Part shown: one piece after another, positions 45,287 to 53,685 of the stretch
Numbering within the stretch: the stretch's first letter is position 1
Layout: each line of letters begins with the position of its first letter
Source: CAYSSJ01 sp964433675
Lineage (GTDB): Bacteria; Cloacimonadota; Cloacimonadia; Cloacimonadales; TCS61
Length of the DNA: 64,000 nt
NCBI GenBank assembly: GCA_964433675.1
Contig: CAYSSJ010000005.1
Span: forward strand, 62,001-126,000
Reading direction: 5' to 3'
Notes under the pieces: model-generated
The model's database searches: none
What the model saw: only the letters and a program-made list of their open reading frames with translations
What the model was told of the DNA's origin: nothing
Translations under genes and position numbers: made by a program

Positions 45287-45388
45287 ACCGGACACGAAAA
45301 AATCGACACCGATGAGCGGGCAACCAAGATAGATAAACCGGTCTATGATTTCTACGGACTCACAGACGATAATATAAGGATAGTGTAG
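45287..45388 (+). pseudogene. Tail of a restriction-modification protein (Eco57I/type IIG-like), decayed
   Basis: The frame between TGA (45284) and TAG (45386) encodes 33 residues ending in KIDKPVYDFYGLTDDNIRIV. This closely follows the common C-terminal signature ID-x-x-VY-x-LYGLTEEEI-x-IVE of Eco57I-type restriction-methylase proteins. Nothing of the catalytic part remains in the window. It is a relic of a lost defence gene. Confidence 0.6.
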
Positions 45389-45450
45389 AGTGGGGCAGGT
45401 GAGAAAAAGTTTGACAACATTCTGTAATTAATAAATTTAGCCCACTATAT

Positions 45451-45711
45451 ATGGCATTGCACTTCGAGAAAAAAACAAAGGAGGGCTATGAAAAATTTAC
45501 TGAAACTTTCAGGTTTCCCGGTGAGCATCCGGTTCATAAAGAAGGATGTTCTCCTATGCCTTCAGAATCGAATTGCCAATATCTTGGTTTCTTTTTAGAT
45601 TGTCATAAGGCGGTTAAAGAAGCGGAAAGATACTATGATGAAGTAGATGGTTGTTGTTGTAATGAATATCATATGAGATCATTAAAAAATATATGGGTAA
45701 AACGAGGATGA
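45451..45711 (+). pseudogene. Small Cys-rich conserved protein with probable -1 frameshift near start
   Basis: The 86-residue frame contains KFTETFRFPGEHPVHKEGC, then YLGFFLDCHKAVKEAERYYDEVDGC, which resembles short Cys-rich proteins of anaerobes (a VHxxGC, YLG, C..A, DGC pattern) that I know only as uncharacterised. Its ATG at 45451 has no ribosome site. AAAGGAGG (45478-45484) lies before ATG at 45488, which is in another frame; adding one A to the AAAAA run at 45491-45495 would join it as MKKFTETFRF. The C-terminal cysteine cluster is also disturbed. It looks like a decaying gene. Confidence 0.55.
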
Positions 45712-45731
45712 AATAAGAATTTTGGAGGATA

Positions 45732-46010
45732 ATGGCGAATAATCATTCGTCTCGAAAAATGAAATACGATGTGGAAAAACATCACCGCCGTTCCATCCGT
45801 CTGCGGGGATATGATTATTCATCGCCGGGGGCGTATTTTATTACCATTTGTACGCACAGCTGGGAATGTTTGTTCGGGGATGTTGTGGATAGGGAAATGG
45901 TGTTGAATGCACGGGGAAAAATTGTCCGCCAATGTTGGTTGGATATCCCGAAACCCAAAACATTACTTGACAACAAGATTATCATCAATTTTTTAGTTTC
46001 AATCTATTAG
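45732..46010 (+). pseudogene. Truncated REP-associated tyrosine transposase (IS200-like)
   Basis: The N-terminal 70 residues (HHRRSIRLRGYDYSSPGAYFITICTH, then ECLFGDVVDREMVLNARGKIVRQCWLDIPK) are those of a RAYT/Y1 transposase. After IPK the homology stops and 20 unrelated residues lead to a stop. The HUH motif and the catalytic tyrosine are missing, so it is inactive. GGAGG precedes the ATG. Confidence 0.8.
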
Positions 46011-46039
46011 AAATTTATAGAAAAAGGAGGTGAAGATTA

Positions 46040-46249
46040 GTGCCAAAGGTAGTCTCAAGAGACAACGAACCTTTCCAGGTTACACTCAGGCGATTTAAAA
46101 AATCATGTGAGAAAGCGGGTCTTCTTTCTGATATAAAGAAAAATAAATTTTACGAGAAGCCATCGATAGTAAGAAGAAAAAAAGAAAAAGAAGCTCGGCG
46201 CAAGATGATGAAATTGCAACGTAGGAGAAACAGGGGCCGACGTTTCTAA
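46040..46249 (+). CDS. rpsU: 30S ribosomal protein S21
   Basis: 69 residues starting at GTG, with a near-perfect AAAGGAGGTGA site (46023-46033). PFQVTLRRFKKSCEKAGLLSDIKKNKFYEKPS and a basic tail KMMKLQRRRNRGRRF are characteristic. S21 helps base-pairing of mRNA with 16S rRNA at initiation. It is the first gene of a primase-sigma cluster, as in E. coli. Confidence 0.96.
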   Translation: MPKVVSRDNEPFQVTLRRFKKSCEKAGLLSDIKKNKFYEKPSIVRRKKEKEARRKMMKLQRRRNRGRRF

Positions 46250-46262
46250 GAGGTCAGTTCAG

Positions 46263-46703
46263 ATGATAGAAAAAATAGATCAAGATCTCAAACAAGCTAT
46301 GCGGGATAAAGATCAGGTAAAGCTCAGAACGCTACGTTTTGTCAAATCCGCATTGAAGAATCGCGAGATTGAGCTAGGGCGTGAGCTTGACGAAAGCGAT
46401 ATCGCTTCTTTGCTCAAATCTCAGGTAAAAAGCAGAGAGCAATCTGCCCAGATGTATCGTCAGGGTAAGCGTGATGATCTTGCCGATCTGGAGGAGAAAG
46501 AGATCGCAATCATCAAGAAGTATCTCCCCAAAGAGCTGAGTGAAGCAGAGATAGACAAGGCTGTGGACGATATAATCGCCCAAACAGGTGCTTCTTCTCC
46601 GGCTGATATAGGTATTGTGATGAAAACTATGATGCAAAAATATCAGAATCGGGTCGATGGCAAACTAGTCAAAGATATCGTAAAAAAGAAATTAACGAAA
46701 TAA
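46263..46703 (+). CDS. yqeY: GatB/YqeY domain protein
   Basis: 146 residues, typical length. The helical YqeY fold includes DQDLKQAMRDKDQVKLRTLRFVKSALKNREIELGRELDESD and EKEIAIIKKYLPKELSEAEI, and ends with the tRNA-binding-like tail shared with GatB. rpsU-yqeY pairs are common across bacteria. The molecular role is unknown. It is followed by a strong terminator. Confidence 0.93.
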   Translation: MIEKIDQDLKQAMRDKDQVKLRTLRFVKSALKNREIELGRELDESDIASLLKSQVKSREQSAQMYRQGKRDDLADLEEKEIAIIKKYLPKELSEAEIDKAVDDIIAQTGASSPADIGIVMKTMMQKYQNRVDGKLVKDIVKKKLTK

Positions 46704-46734
46704 TAATTTCGATAATGGATGAGAAATTTATGCT

Positions 46735-46760
46735 AAGGGAGATTTTTTCTCCCTTTTTTT
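46735..46760 (+). terminator. Rho-independent terminator after yqeY
   Basis: AAGGGAGA (46735-46742) and TCTCCCTT (46748-46755) form an 8-bp stem with a 5-base loop and seven Ts. It separates rpsU-yqeY from cvpA onward, unless read through. Confidence 0.88.
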
Positions 46761-46803
46761 AAATTTTGGATTAGAATATTAAGAAAGCCAAAGGGAGGGT
46801 TTC

Positions 46804-47556
46804 GTGAATATTATTGATGTTATTTTGGGTATTGTACTGTTGGTCTTTTTTTTATACGGATTCAAAAGAGGGCTGATAGCCAGTCTGGTGCATCTGCTTT
46901 CGCTGCTGGTGATCATCATTGTGATCACGCAAGTCGGCAATAATGTGAGATTGCTGGTAATGGAAAACCTCAATGTAAGTCCGACTATCGCACTTATACT
47001 TGCTTATGCTATCATTGCAATTTTGGTCTTCTTTATCGCAGTGCTGGTGACCAAATTATTGGTTAGTATTGTTAATATTCTCAGACTGGGTTTTTTGAAC
47101 AGATTAGCTGGCGGAGCTTTCGGAGTGGTCAACGGTATGTTTTTGTTCGCCGTCTTGCTGCTGATTTTGTTTATGACACCGCTCAGACAGTATGCTATGC
47201 TGGTAGAATCCCACTGGGAAGCGCGCAAGCAAGGTCATGCTGTAACTTTGAGAGAGAGGCTGGATGCGTTGAAAAAAGCCTCTATCCTCGAGCAGCGAGA
47301 TCTGGTACAAGAATCGCTGGATAGCGCCACGCAAACACGTAGAGAAAGAGCAGAAGAGAGACGAACCAGGCAGGAAAGCATGGAAGATGAGTCCGAATAT
47401 GGAGCAGCAGAGAGATATATCGCTCGGTCAAAAATACTGGTATGGGCATCCATCCTTGCCTTCGAAATAGAAGATAGATTGCCGCAGATAAAACAGAGTA
47501 AAGATAGTATAGATCAATTCTTTGAGGAACATAAAGAGAGGTATGGTAATTTCTGA
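46804..47556 (+). CDS. cvpA: CvpA family membrane protein
   Basis: 250 residues from a GTG that follows GGGAGGG. Four membrane helices (about 1-22, 25-47, 60-82, 95-125) match the colicin V production protein family, with the IDVILGIVLLVFFLYGFKRGLI opening. A cytoplasmic extension of about 110 residues, rich in Glu and Arg and probably coiled coil (RRERAEERRTRQESMEDES), is longer than usual. CvpA proteins affect envelope stress and surface growth. Its end overlaps mutS2 by 14 bases, as cvpA-mutS2 neighbours do in other phyla. Confidence 0.88.
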   Translation: MNIIDVILGIVLLVFFLYGFKRGLIASLVHLLSLLVIIIVITQVGNNVRLLVMENLNVSPTIALILAYAIIAILVFFIAVLVTKLLVSIVNILRLGFLNRLAGGAFGVVNGMFLFAVLLLILFMTPLRQYAMLVESHWEARKQGHAVTLRERLDALKKASILEQRDLVQESLDSATQTRRERAEERRTRQESMEDESEYGAAERYIARSKILVWASILAFEIEDRLPQIKQSKDSIDQFFEEHKERYGNF

Positions 47557-49885
47557 ACATCTTGAGTTTAACAGCCTAAAAAAAATACTGGTCGGATATT
47601 GCCAAGCGGAGATGACAAAAGATAGCATCTATGCGATCGAGCCGTTAGCTTCTAAAAAAAAGATCCGCTATTCGATGGACATTATCGAAGAGTTCTGTGA
47701 ACTGATAAAGGATAAAGTAGCGTTCAATCTGACCGGATTGGAAGATATCGGCCGGCTCTTTTCTGAACATGAGCATAGTTTCTATAATTTTGAAGAGTTG
47801 AAACCGATCTATACTAATATATCTATCGCAAACCGTATTTCGGATCTAACTGCTCATCTGAGCAAGGAATCATTGGTATATGAACTACTGGCGCAAATCC
47901 AATCTCTACCGGAATTAGAGAAACGTTTCCACGAGATATTCACTCCGGAAGGAGAGATCAAAGATACCGCATCTCCAAAACTGAAAGAACTCAGAAACAA
48001 GCGGAAGACATATCGAAACCGGATCCGGGCATCTCTGAAGAAAAAAATCGAAGAACTGGATAAAGAGAGCTTTCTGTTTGATAAGATCATAACTCAGAGA
48101 AACGAACGTTTTGTGGTTCCCGTGAAAGATAGTGCCGTTTCCTTCGTGAAAGGGATAGTGCACGGCAGATCATCGAGTAGATCGTCTGTGTTTATGGAAC
48201 CGATGGAGATCGTGGAGTACAATAACGAGATCGAAGTTATCAGCGATGAGGAGAGATACGAGATAAAGAGGATCCTGACCGAATTCAGTCAATCTATCCG
48301 CTTACACTCAGATGAGATCGTCAGTAACAACAAAATTCTCAAACAAATCGATTTCTATCATGCAATCGGAAGGTGGGCTATCGAGTACAAAGCAAAACCA
48401 CCGCAAATATCAGACTCAGTTCAAATAAAGCTGAAACAAGCAAGACATCCGCTCTTGATCCACTCTTACAATGATATCAATAAAGTGATACCATTTGATC
48501 TGGAACTGGGAGATGAATATAAGATCCTTGTCTTATCCGGACCCAATATGGGAGGGAAAACCGTTACTTTGAAGACAGTCGGATTGCTGACGCTGATGGC
48601 TCTATCCGGGTTGCCAATTACGGCAAAACATAGTGAGATAGGGATATTCGATAATATCTACGCCGATATCGGCGATAATCAGTCGCTCGAAAATGCGATG
48701 AGTACTTTCTCCTCTCATGCTTCCAATTTGATCGAGATGAGCAAGAGTACATCCGGGAGTATGGTTTTGATAGATGAGATCGGATCTTCCACCGATCCGG
48801 AGCAAGGCTCTGCTATTGCTTTGGCTATTATGGAACGGTTGGTGGAAAACGGTGCTATCGGTTTGATAACTACACATTACAGCGCTCTGAAAGTATATGC
48901 CGAAGAGACTGAGGGCTGCATCAATGCTTCTATGCAATTCGATCGGGAAAAACATGTGCCCACCTATCAGTTCCAATACGGTATCCCGGGCGATAGTTTC
49001 GCTATCGAGATAGCAAAGAATCTCGGTATGGACGATAACATCATCACCAGAGCACGAGAGATAATCGGTGATCAACATGTGGACTTTACCGCTCTTTTGA
49101 AAAGAATAACCGAAGAGAAAGCCGCATTGGAGCAAGAGAGTTTTCTCTATCGTCAGAAATCCCGCCATCTCGATAGAAAAGCAGAGGAATATCAGAAAAA
49201 GCTAGATGCTTTGGAAGAAGCGAAGAAAAATCTGAAAAAGAAGTCACTTCAATCATCCAAAGATTTTCTGAATACGATGCAGAAAGAGATTTATAATGAA
49301 CTTCAGGCGATCAGGGATACGGACAAAAAAGAGAAGAAAAAACTTGCCACACGCGCTTATGATAAAGTCGCTTCTCTAAGTGCTCAGATGAAGCGGGAAG
49401 AAAAAGAACTGAATAGCGAGAATTTGCAGCAGATTGCCGATCCGAGAATAGGCGAACGTGTCTGGGTGGAAAATCTGGATGTGGATGCAGAGATAACGGA
49501 AATATCGGGCAATAATGTGAAAGTAGATATCGGCGGTATATTTGTATCCGTACCGACCAATTCTTTGTACAAACTTCCAAACAAACAGCATGATCGACCA
49601 ATCCAAACACGAAGAAACACACCCAGACGAGAACAGACAAAATTCGAGCTCAATCTTATCGGTAATACATTCGAGGAAGCGCAGCCCAAACTGGATACTT
49701 TTATCGATCAGGCTATGCTGGGCGGATTGGAAATGGTGCGCATCGTTCATGGGAAAGGAACCGGTGTGCTCAGACGAAAAGTGAGAAAGCATCTTTTCGA
49801 TAATGATAATGTTGGCGAGATGTATTCTCCCGCTCCTGAATCGGGTGGTGAAGGTGTGACCGTGGTGAAATTAAAATATGATTGA
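47543..49885 (+). CDS. mutS2: Endonuclease MutS2
   Basis: 780 residues from the ATG at 47543, after AGAGAGG. It has the MutS core and clamp region (about 100-300), the ATPase with Walker A GPNMGGKT (about 333-340), Walker B VLIDEIGSSTDPEQGSA and THY switch, a long coiled coil (about 515-620) and a C-terminal Smr endonuclease domain (last 80 residues, LNLIGNTFEEAQPKLDTFID, then VRIVHGKGTGVLR). It limits recombination or splits collided ribosomes, as shown in other bacteria. It lacks the mismatch-reading domain I of MutS. It overlaps dnaG by 8 bases. Confidence 0.95.
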   Translation: MVISEHLEFNSLKKILVGYCQAEMTKDSIYAIEPLASKKKIRYSMDIIEEFCELIKDKVAFNLTGLEDIGRLFSEHEHSFYNFEELKPIYTNISIANRISDLTAHLSKESLVYELLAQIQSLPELEKRFHEIFTPEGEIKDTASPKLKELRNKRKTYRNRIRASLKKKIEELDKESFLFDKIITQRNERFVVPVKDSAVSFVKGIVHGRSSSRSSVFMEPMEIVEYNNEIEVISDEERYEIKRILTEFSQSIRLHSDEIVSNNKILKQIDFYHAIGRWAIEYKAKPPQISDSVQIKLKQARHPLLIHSYNDINKVIPFDLELGDEYKILVLSGPNMGGKTVTLKTVGLLTLMALSGLPITAKHSEIGIFDNIYADIGDNQSLENAMSTFSSHASNLIEMSKSTSGSMVLIDEIGSSTDPEQGSAIALAIMERLVENGAIGLITTHYSALKVYAEETEGCINASMQFDREKHVPTYQFQYGIPGDSFAIEIAKNLGMDDNIITRAREIIGDQHVDFTALLKRITEEKAALEQESFLYRQKSRHLDRKAEEYQKKLDALEEAKKNLKKKSLQSSKDFLNTMQKEIYNELQAIRDTDKKEKKKLATRAYDKVASLSAQMKREEKELNSENLQQIADPRIGERVWVENLDVDAEITEISGNNVKVDIGGIFVSVPTNSLYKLPNKQHDRPIQTRRNTPRREQTKFELNLIGNTFEEAQPKLDTFIDQAMLGGLEMVRIVHGKGTGVLRRKVRKHLFDNDNVGEMYSPAPESGGEGVTVVKLKYD

Positions 49886-51587
49886 TTATAATGAAATTCT
49901 GGAACGGGCAGATATCGTCGAGATAATCGACAGCTATTTGCCTCTGAAAAAAGCGGGGCAGAACTATAAAGCATTGTGTCCGTTTCATGAAGAGAAAACT
50001 CCCTCGTTCACAGTGAGTGCTTCCAAGCAGATCTACAAATGTTTCGGCTGTGGCAAAGCCGGTAATGTGATCAATTTCATTAGTGAATATGAGAAGATCT
50101 CGCATCAGGAAGCTGCGGTGAGGATCGCCGAGAAAATCGGGATGAAAATATCGACTCCCAAAACAGCTAACAAAACAGATACAAAACAATCTATCCTATA
50201 CAAGATCTACAATCTGGCTGCCAAGCATTTCTCTGAGAATCTGAATAAACATGGTCAGCAGGTGATGAAATATTTGGCTGATCGGGGGATATCACAAGCG
50301 ACGATAGAAAAATTCGAACTCGGCTATGCGCTCGACAGTTTTTCCGCACTCAAAGATTATTTGACAGAAAATGGCGCTAAAGAAGAGCTCTTGGCAAAAA
50401 GCGGATTGTTCAAAAAAAGCGATACAGGTAGGATGTACGATCAATTCAGAAATAGATTGATCTTTCCCATCCACTCCGAAACCGGTAGAGTAGTTGCTTT
50501 CGGCGGGCGGATATTGGAAGATGAGGCAAAAGCTGCTAAATATATAAATTCACCTACAACTCCTATCTATACCAAAGGTAATGAGCTTTACGGTTTGTAT
50601 CTCACCAAATATGATATAAACAAAAGTGGTTATGCTATTATAGTGGAAGGCTATACCGATTTTCTGAGATTATATTCCAGCGGGTTTACCAATGTAGTGG
50701 CTTCTTTGGGAACTTCTCTCACCGAAGATCAGGTGCGACTTCTAAGAAGATTCACGCAGAAATTCTATCTGTTGTACGACGGAGATGCTTCCGGTAGGAA
50801 GGCGATGCTCTCTGCTTCCCAAATTGCAGTTGCCAAAGGTGTGAAAGTGAATATAGTGGAATTACCCGAATCGGAAGATCCGGACAGTTTCTTACGAAAC
50901 AATGAGCCGACAGATCTCACCGAGCGGATCGAGAGAGCTAAGTCTATCATAGAATTTGTCCATCAGGATCAGGTAATGGGCTTGGAAGAAAAAGAAAAGA
51001 TAGATACATTGTTGACAGTAGCCCGGAATATAGATGATATGATAAATCAAGAACTCTTTATCAAAGAGATTGCCGAGACTTTTTCTGTCTCGATGAACGC
51101 AATTTGGTCGAAGATAAAAAGAAAGAGCATGAAAAGAGAGCATGTAAGTGAAAAGCTCAATTCCTGTATCGAAGAACGGGATTTGCTCAGACTGGTTCTA
51201 AACGATCTGAATTTGTATAAAAAAGTTGGCAAAGAGATCGATTCGAGTTACTTTTTCAAAAAAGATTATGGAATATTGTTTAATTATATAGGAGTGAATG
51301 TTGATGGGGTGTCGAATGTGAATCAGTTGTTAGATAAGATCGAAGATAATAAGCTTCGAGATCTGTGTGGTGAATTATTATTGGATGATTCACCCATAAT
51401 TCCATACGATACTTTGAGTAAAAATTTGAGATTAAGAAAGTTAGAAAATGAATTTATCGGAGTCAACCAAAAGATCATGGAAACGAAAAAGGCAGAAGAA
51501 TTAGCAGAACTGATTCAAAAGAGAAAAAAGCTGAAGCATGAGATAAATGAACTCAAAGCGAGAACAGTTAAAAAAACTTTGTATTAG
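49878..51587 (+). CDS. dnaG: DNA primase DnaG
   Basis: 569 residues. Zinc finger CHC2 with Cys34, His37, Cys55 and Cys58 (LCPFHEEKTPSF, KCFGCGKAG). The catalytic core follows (FRNRLIFPIHSETGRVVAFGGRILED), and a TOPRIM domain with VEGYTDFLRLY and LYDGDASGRKA. The C-terminal helicase-binding region is short and ends in a coiled coil, making it slightly smaller than E. coli DnaG (581). It lies between mutS2 and rpoD. Confidence 0.96.
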   Translation: MIDYNEILERADIVEIIDSYLPLKKAGQNYKALCPFHEEKTPSFTVSASKQIYKCFGCGKAGNVINFISEYEKISHQEAAVRIAEKIGMKISTPKTANKTDTKQSILYKIYNLAAKHFSENLNKHGQQVMKYLADRGISQATIEKFELGYALDSFSALKDYLTENGAKEELLAKSGLFKKSDTGRMYDQFRNRLIFPIHSETGRVVAFGGRILEDEAKAAKYINSPTTPIYTKGNELYGLYLTKYDINKSGYAIIVEGYTDFLRLYSSGFTNVVASLGTSLTEDQVRLLRRFTQKFYLLYDGDASGRKAMLSASQIAVAKGVKVNIVELPESEDPDSFLRNNEPTDLTERIERAKSIIEFVHQDQVMGLEEKEKIDTLLTVARNIDDMINQELFIKEIAETFSVSMNAIWSKIKRKSMKREHVSEKLNSCIEERDLLRLVLNDLNLYKKVGKEIDSSYFFKKDYGILFNYIGVNVDGVSNVNQLLDKIEDNKLRDLCGELLLDDSPIIPYDTLSKNLRLRKLENEFIGVNQKIMETKKAEELAELIQKRKKLKHEINELKARTVKKTLY

Positions 51588-51596
51588 GGAGTATAA

Positions 51597-53339
51597 ATGT
51601 TAAGTCTTAACGAATGTATCAAAAAGTTAGTAGATTTGGCGCATAAGAATGACGATGTGCTGACTTATAAGCAGATAAATAATGTGTTGCCGGATAGTCC
51701 GATCTTTCTGGACAGGATCGAGGATATCATCAATCAGTTGATGGAGCACGGTATAGATCTTATAGATGAGACTCAGAAGCGTGTTTCCAAGCGTCAGGTA
51801 GCAGTAAAGAAGACGAAGGCTACCAAGAAATTTCAAAACCGGCGCTATTATGATGATCCGGTGCGTATGTATCTGGGAGAGATGGGGCGAGTTCCGCTGT
51901 TGGACAGAGAAGGTGAGATCCGCATTGCCAAAAAGATCGAAAGTGGTCAGAAATATATCAATAAATACATCTTCATGTCCGGCAGTACGTTGCGTGAGAT
52001 GGAAAACTTCCTCTATCGATACCACGAAAATCGGGTAAAAATCGATCAAATATTTAAGATAGAGTACGGTACTTGGATGGAAAAAGCTCAGGAAGCGAAA
52101 TTGATCAACGAATTCGAACTGGTTATCAAAGATGCCAGGAAACTATTCGAAGAGATCGGTGAGATGGTGGATAATGCCGAGCTGGACGAAAGTGGGATTC
52201 CTCTCAATCAGGAAGAGCTGGAGAAAAAGCGGAAAGAAGTGGTGCAAGTGTTCGACCGCTTACATTATAACGAAAAGCTGCTCAAGCGTATGGTTTATAG
52301 GATCAGGAGTTTGATAGACAGGATCGTGGAAAGTCAGCGCACAATAGAGCAACTCTCTAAGATCAGAAAATTCAGTTTGGATGAGATATGTACATTCGGA
52401 AGAAGAGCAAATAAATCGGAAGAAGATTATAAAAAAGTATATGAAGAGACCAGGATAGAGCCGGAAGTTTTTATCGAAACCTTGCGTAAGATAAAAAATG
52501 CCAAAAGAAAGATCAGACGTGTGGAGCTGGAAACGCGTATGACAGCCAACGAGATGATCGATCTGATCGATGAGGTTGATCGTGGCGAAAAGATGAAAGA
52601 ACGGTCCAAAAACGAGATGATCGAAGCCAATGTGCGACTGGTAGTAAGTATAGCCAAGCGCTATAACAATCGCGGGTTAGATTTCCTGGATCTCATTCAA
52701 GAGGGGAATACCGGTTTGATGCGTGCAGTAGAGAAATACGATTATCGCAAAGGTTTTAAATTCAGCACTTATGCCACTTGGTGGATCAGGCAGGCTATTA
52801 CACGAGCTATCGCTGATCAGGCCAGAACTATCAGAATACCGGTACACATGATCGAATCTATCAATAAGGTCAAACGAGCCAGCCGTAAATTGCTTCAGGA
52901 GCTAGGCAGAGAGGCATATCCCGAAGAGATCGCCAATAAACTCGATTTCCCGGTAGAAAAGATTAAAAGCATCTTGGCCATCACCAAAGAACCGGTCTCT
53001 TTGGATAAACCAATCGGACATGATGATGAAGATAGCCTGCTGGGCGATTTTATCGAAGATAAATCTACTATATCACCGGAGCGGATGGCAGAGCGAACTT
53101 TGCTAAAAAGACAGGTGGACGAGATCTTACGGACGCTATCACCCAGAGAAGAACGCGTAATCCGACTCCGATTTGGGATAGACGATGGCTATCACAGGAC
53201 TCTGGAGGAAGTCGGCAATATCTTCAATGTTACCCGCGAGCGCATCAGACAGATAGAAGATAAGGCTCTGAGGAAACTTCGACATCCTACTCGTAGCAAT
53301 ATTCTTATGAAATTCATCGAGAATTTCAATGTGAAGTAA
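51597..53339 (+). CDS. rpoD: Housekeeping sigma factor RpoD
   Basis: 580 residues. An acidic region 1.1 (1-75) comes first, then region 1.2 beginning RYYDDPVRMYLGEMGRVPLLDREGE, a non-conserved insert (about 130-300), regions 2.1-2.4 (NVRLVVSIAKRYNNRGLDFLDLIQEGNTGLMRAVEKYDYRKGFKFSTYATWWIRQAI), region 3 and region 4 (LEEVGNIFNVTRERIRQIEDKALRKLRHP). It follows dnaG by 9 bases. The consensus TTGACA boxes seen in the window suit this sigma. Confidence 0.97.
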   Translation: MLSLNECIKKLVDLAHKNDDVLTYKQINNVLPDSPIFLDRIEDIINQLMEHGIDLIDETQKRVSKRQVAVKKTKATKKFQNRRYYDDPVRMYLGEMGRVPLLDREGEIRIAKKIESGQKYINKYIFMSGSTLREMENFLYRYHENRVKIDQIFKIEYGTWMEKAQEAKLINEFELVIKDARKLFEEIGEMVDNAELDESGIPLNQEELEKKRKEVVQVFDRLHYNEKLLKRMVYRIRSLIDRIVESQRTIEQLSKIRKFSLDEICTFGRRANKSEEDYKKVYEETRIEPEVFIETLRKIKNAKRKIRRVELETRMTANEMIDLIDEVDRGEKMKERSKNEMIEANVRLVVSIAKRYNNRGLDFLDLIQEGNTGLMRAVEKYDYRKGFKFSTYATWWIRQAITRAIADQARTIRIPVHMIESINKVKRASRKLLQELGREAYPEEIANKLDFPVEKIKSILAITKEPVSLDKPIGHDDEDSLLGDFIEDKSTISPERMAERTLLKRQVDEILRTLSPREERVIRLRFGIDDGYHRTLEEVGNIFNVTRERIRQIEDKALRKLRHPTRSNILMKFIENFNVK

Positions 53340-53361
53340 GCCAAATATTGTAAGGAAATCC

Positions 53362-53390
53362 TTGACATTAAAAAGGGAGTCCAGTTTTTA
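53362..53390 (+). promoter_or_regulatory. Probable promoter of the tRNA gene
   Basis: TTGACA (53362-53367), a 17-base spacer and TTTTTA (53385-53390), 20 bases before the tRNA. The -10 match is weak. Confidence 0.4.
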
Positions 53391-53410
53391 GCAACTGCAC
53401 TTGATAGTGT

Positions 53411-53486
53411 GGGCCTATAGCTCAGTTGGTAGAGCTTCCGGCTCATAACCGGACGGTCAGAGGTTCGACTCCTCTTGGGCCCACCA
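53411..53486 (+). tRNA. tRNA with CAT anticodon (Ile2 or elongator Met)
   Basis: A complete 76-base cloverleaf with encoded CCA. Acceptor stem GGGCCTA/TGGGCCC has one T-G pair; the anticodon stem is TCCGG/CCGGA around CTCATAA; the T stem is AGAGG/CCTCT with TTCGACT. It lacks initiator features such as an unpaired first base. The GGGCCTA acceptor, A discriminator and GGCTCATAACC anticodon arm resemble bacterial tRNA-Ile2, whose C34 becomes lysidine and reads ATA. Elongator Met is the alternative. Confidence 0.9.
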
Positions 53487-53552
53487 TTTTTCTAAAAACC
53501 TTTTATATCAAACTTGGATATCATCAAAAGGTAACAGAAGGGATGTGAATAG

Positions 53553-53675
53553 TTGTATAGAAAAGAGTTAAGCGTATTTAATTATAAATCAAAGAAAGAT
53601 AGAATTATGGTAGTGGACAAAACCGAGCAATCAAGTGAGAAAACTAAAAATTCTAATAATGAATTGTTAAATTAA
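53553..53675 (+). CDS. Possible 40-residue peptide upstream of the TauE/SafE gene
   Basis: TTG at 53553 to TAA at 53675 encodes a basic, Lys/Ser/Asn-rich 40-residue peptide with no recognised motif; AAGGGATG precedes at a poor distance. It may be chance in A+T-rich DNA or a gene relic. Confidence 0.2.
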   Translation: MYRKELSVFNYKSKKDRIMVVDKTEQSSEKTKNSNNELLN

Positions 53676-53685
53676 TGAGCTGAAG

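Noticed and set aside
45127..45327. Minus-strand 66-residue frame upstream of the decayed genes
   Set aside because: No ribosome site and no recognisable motif; the plus strand gives the recognisable restriction-modification tail instead.
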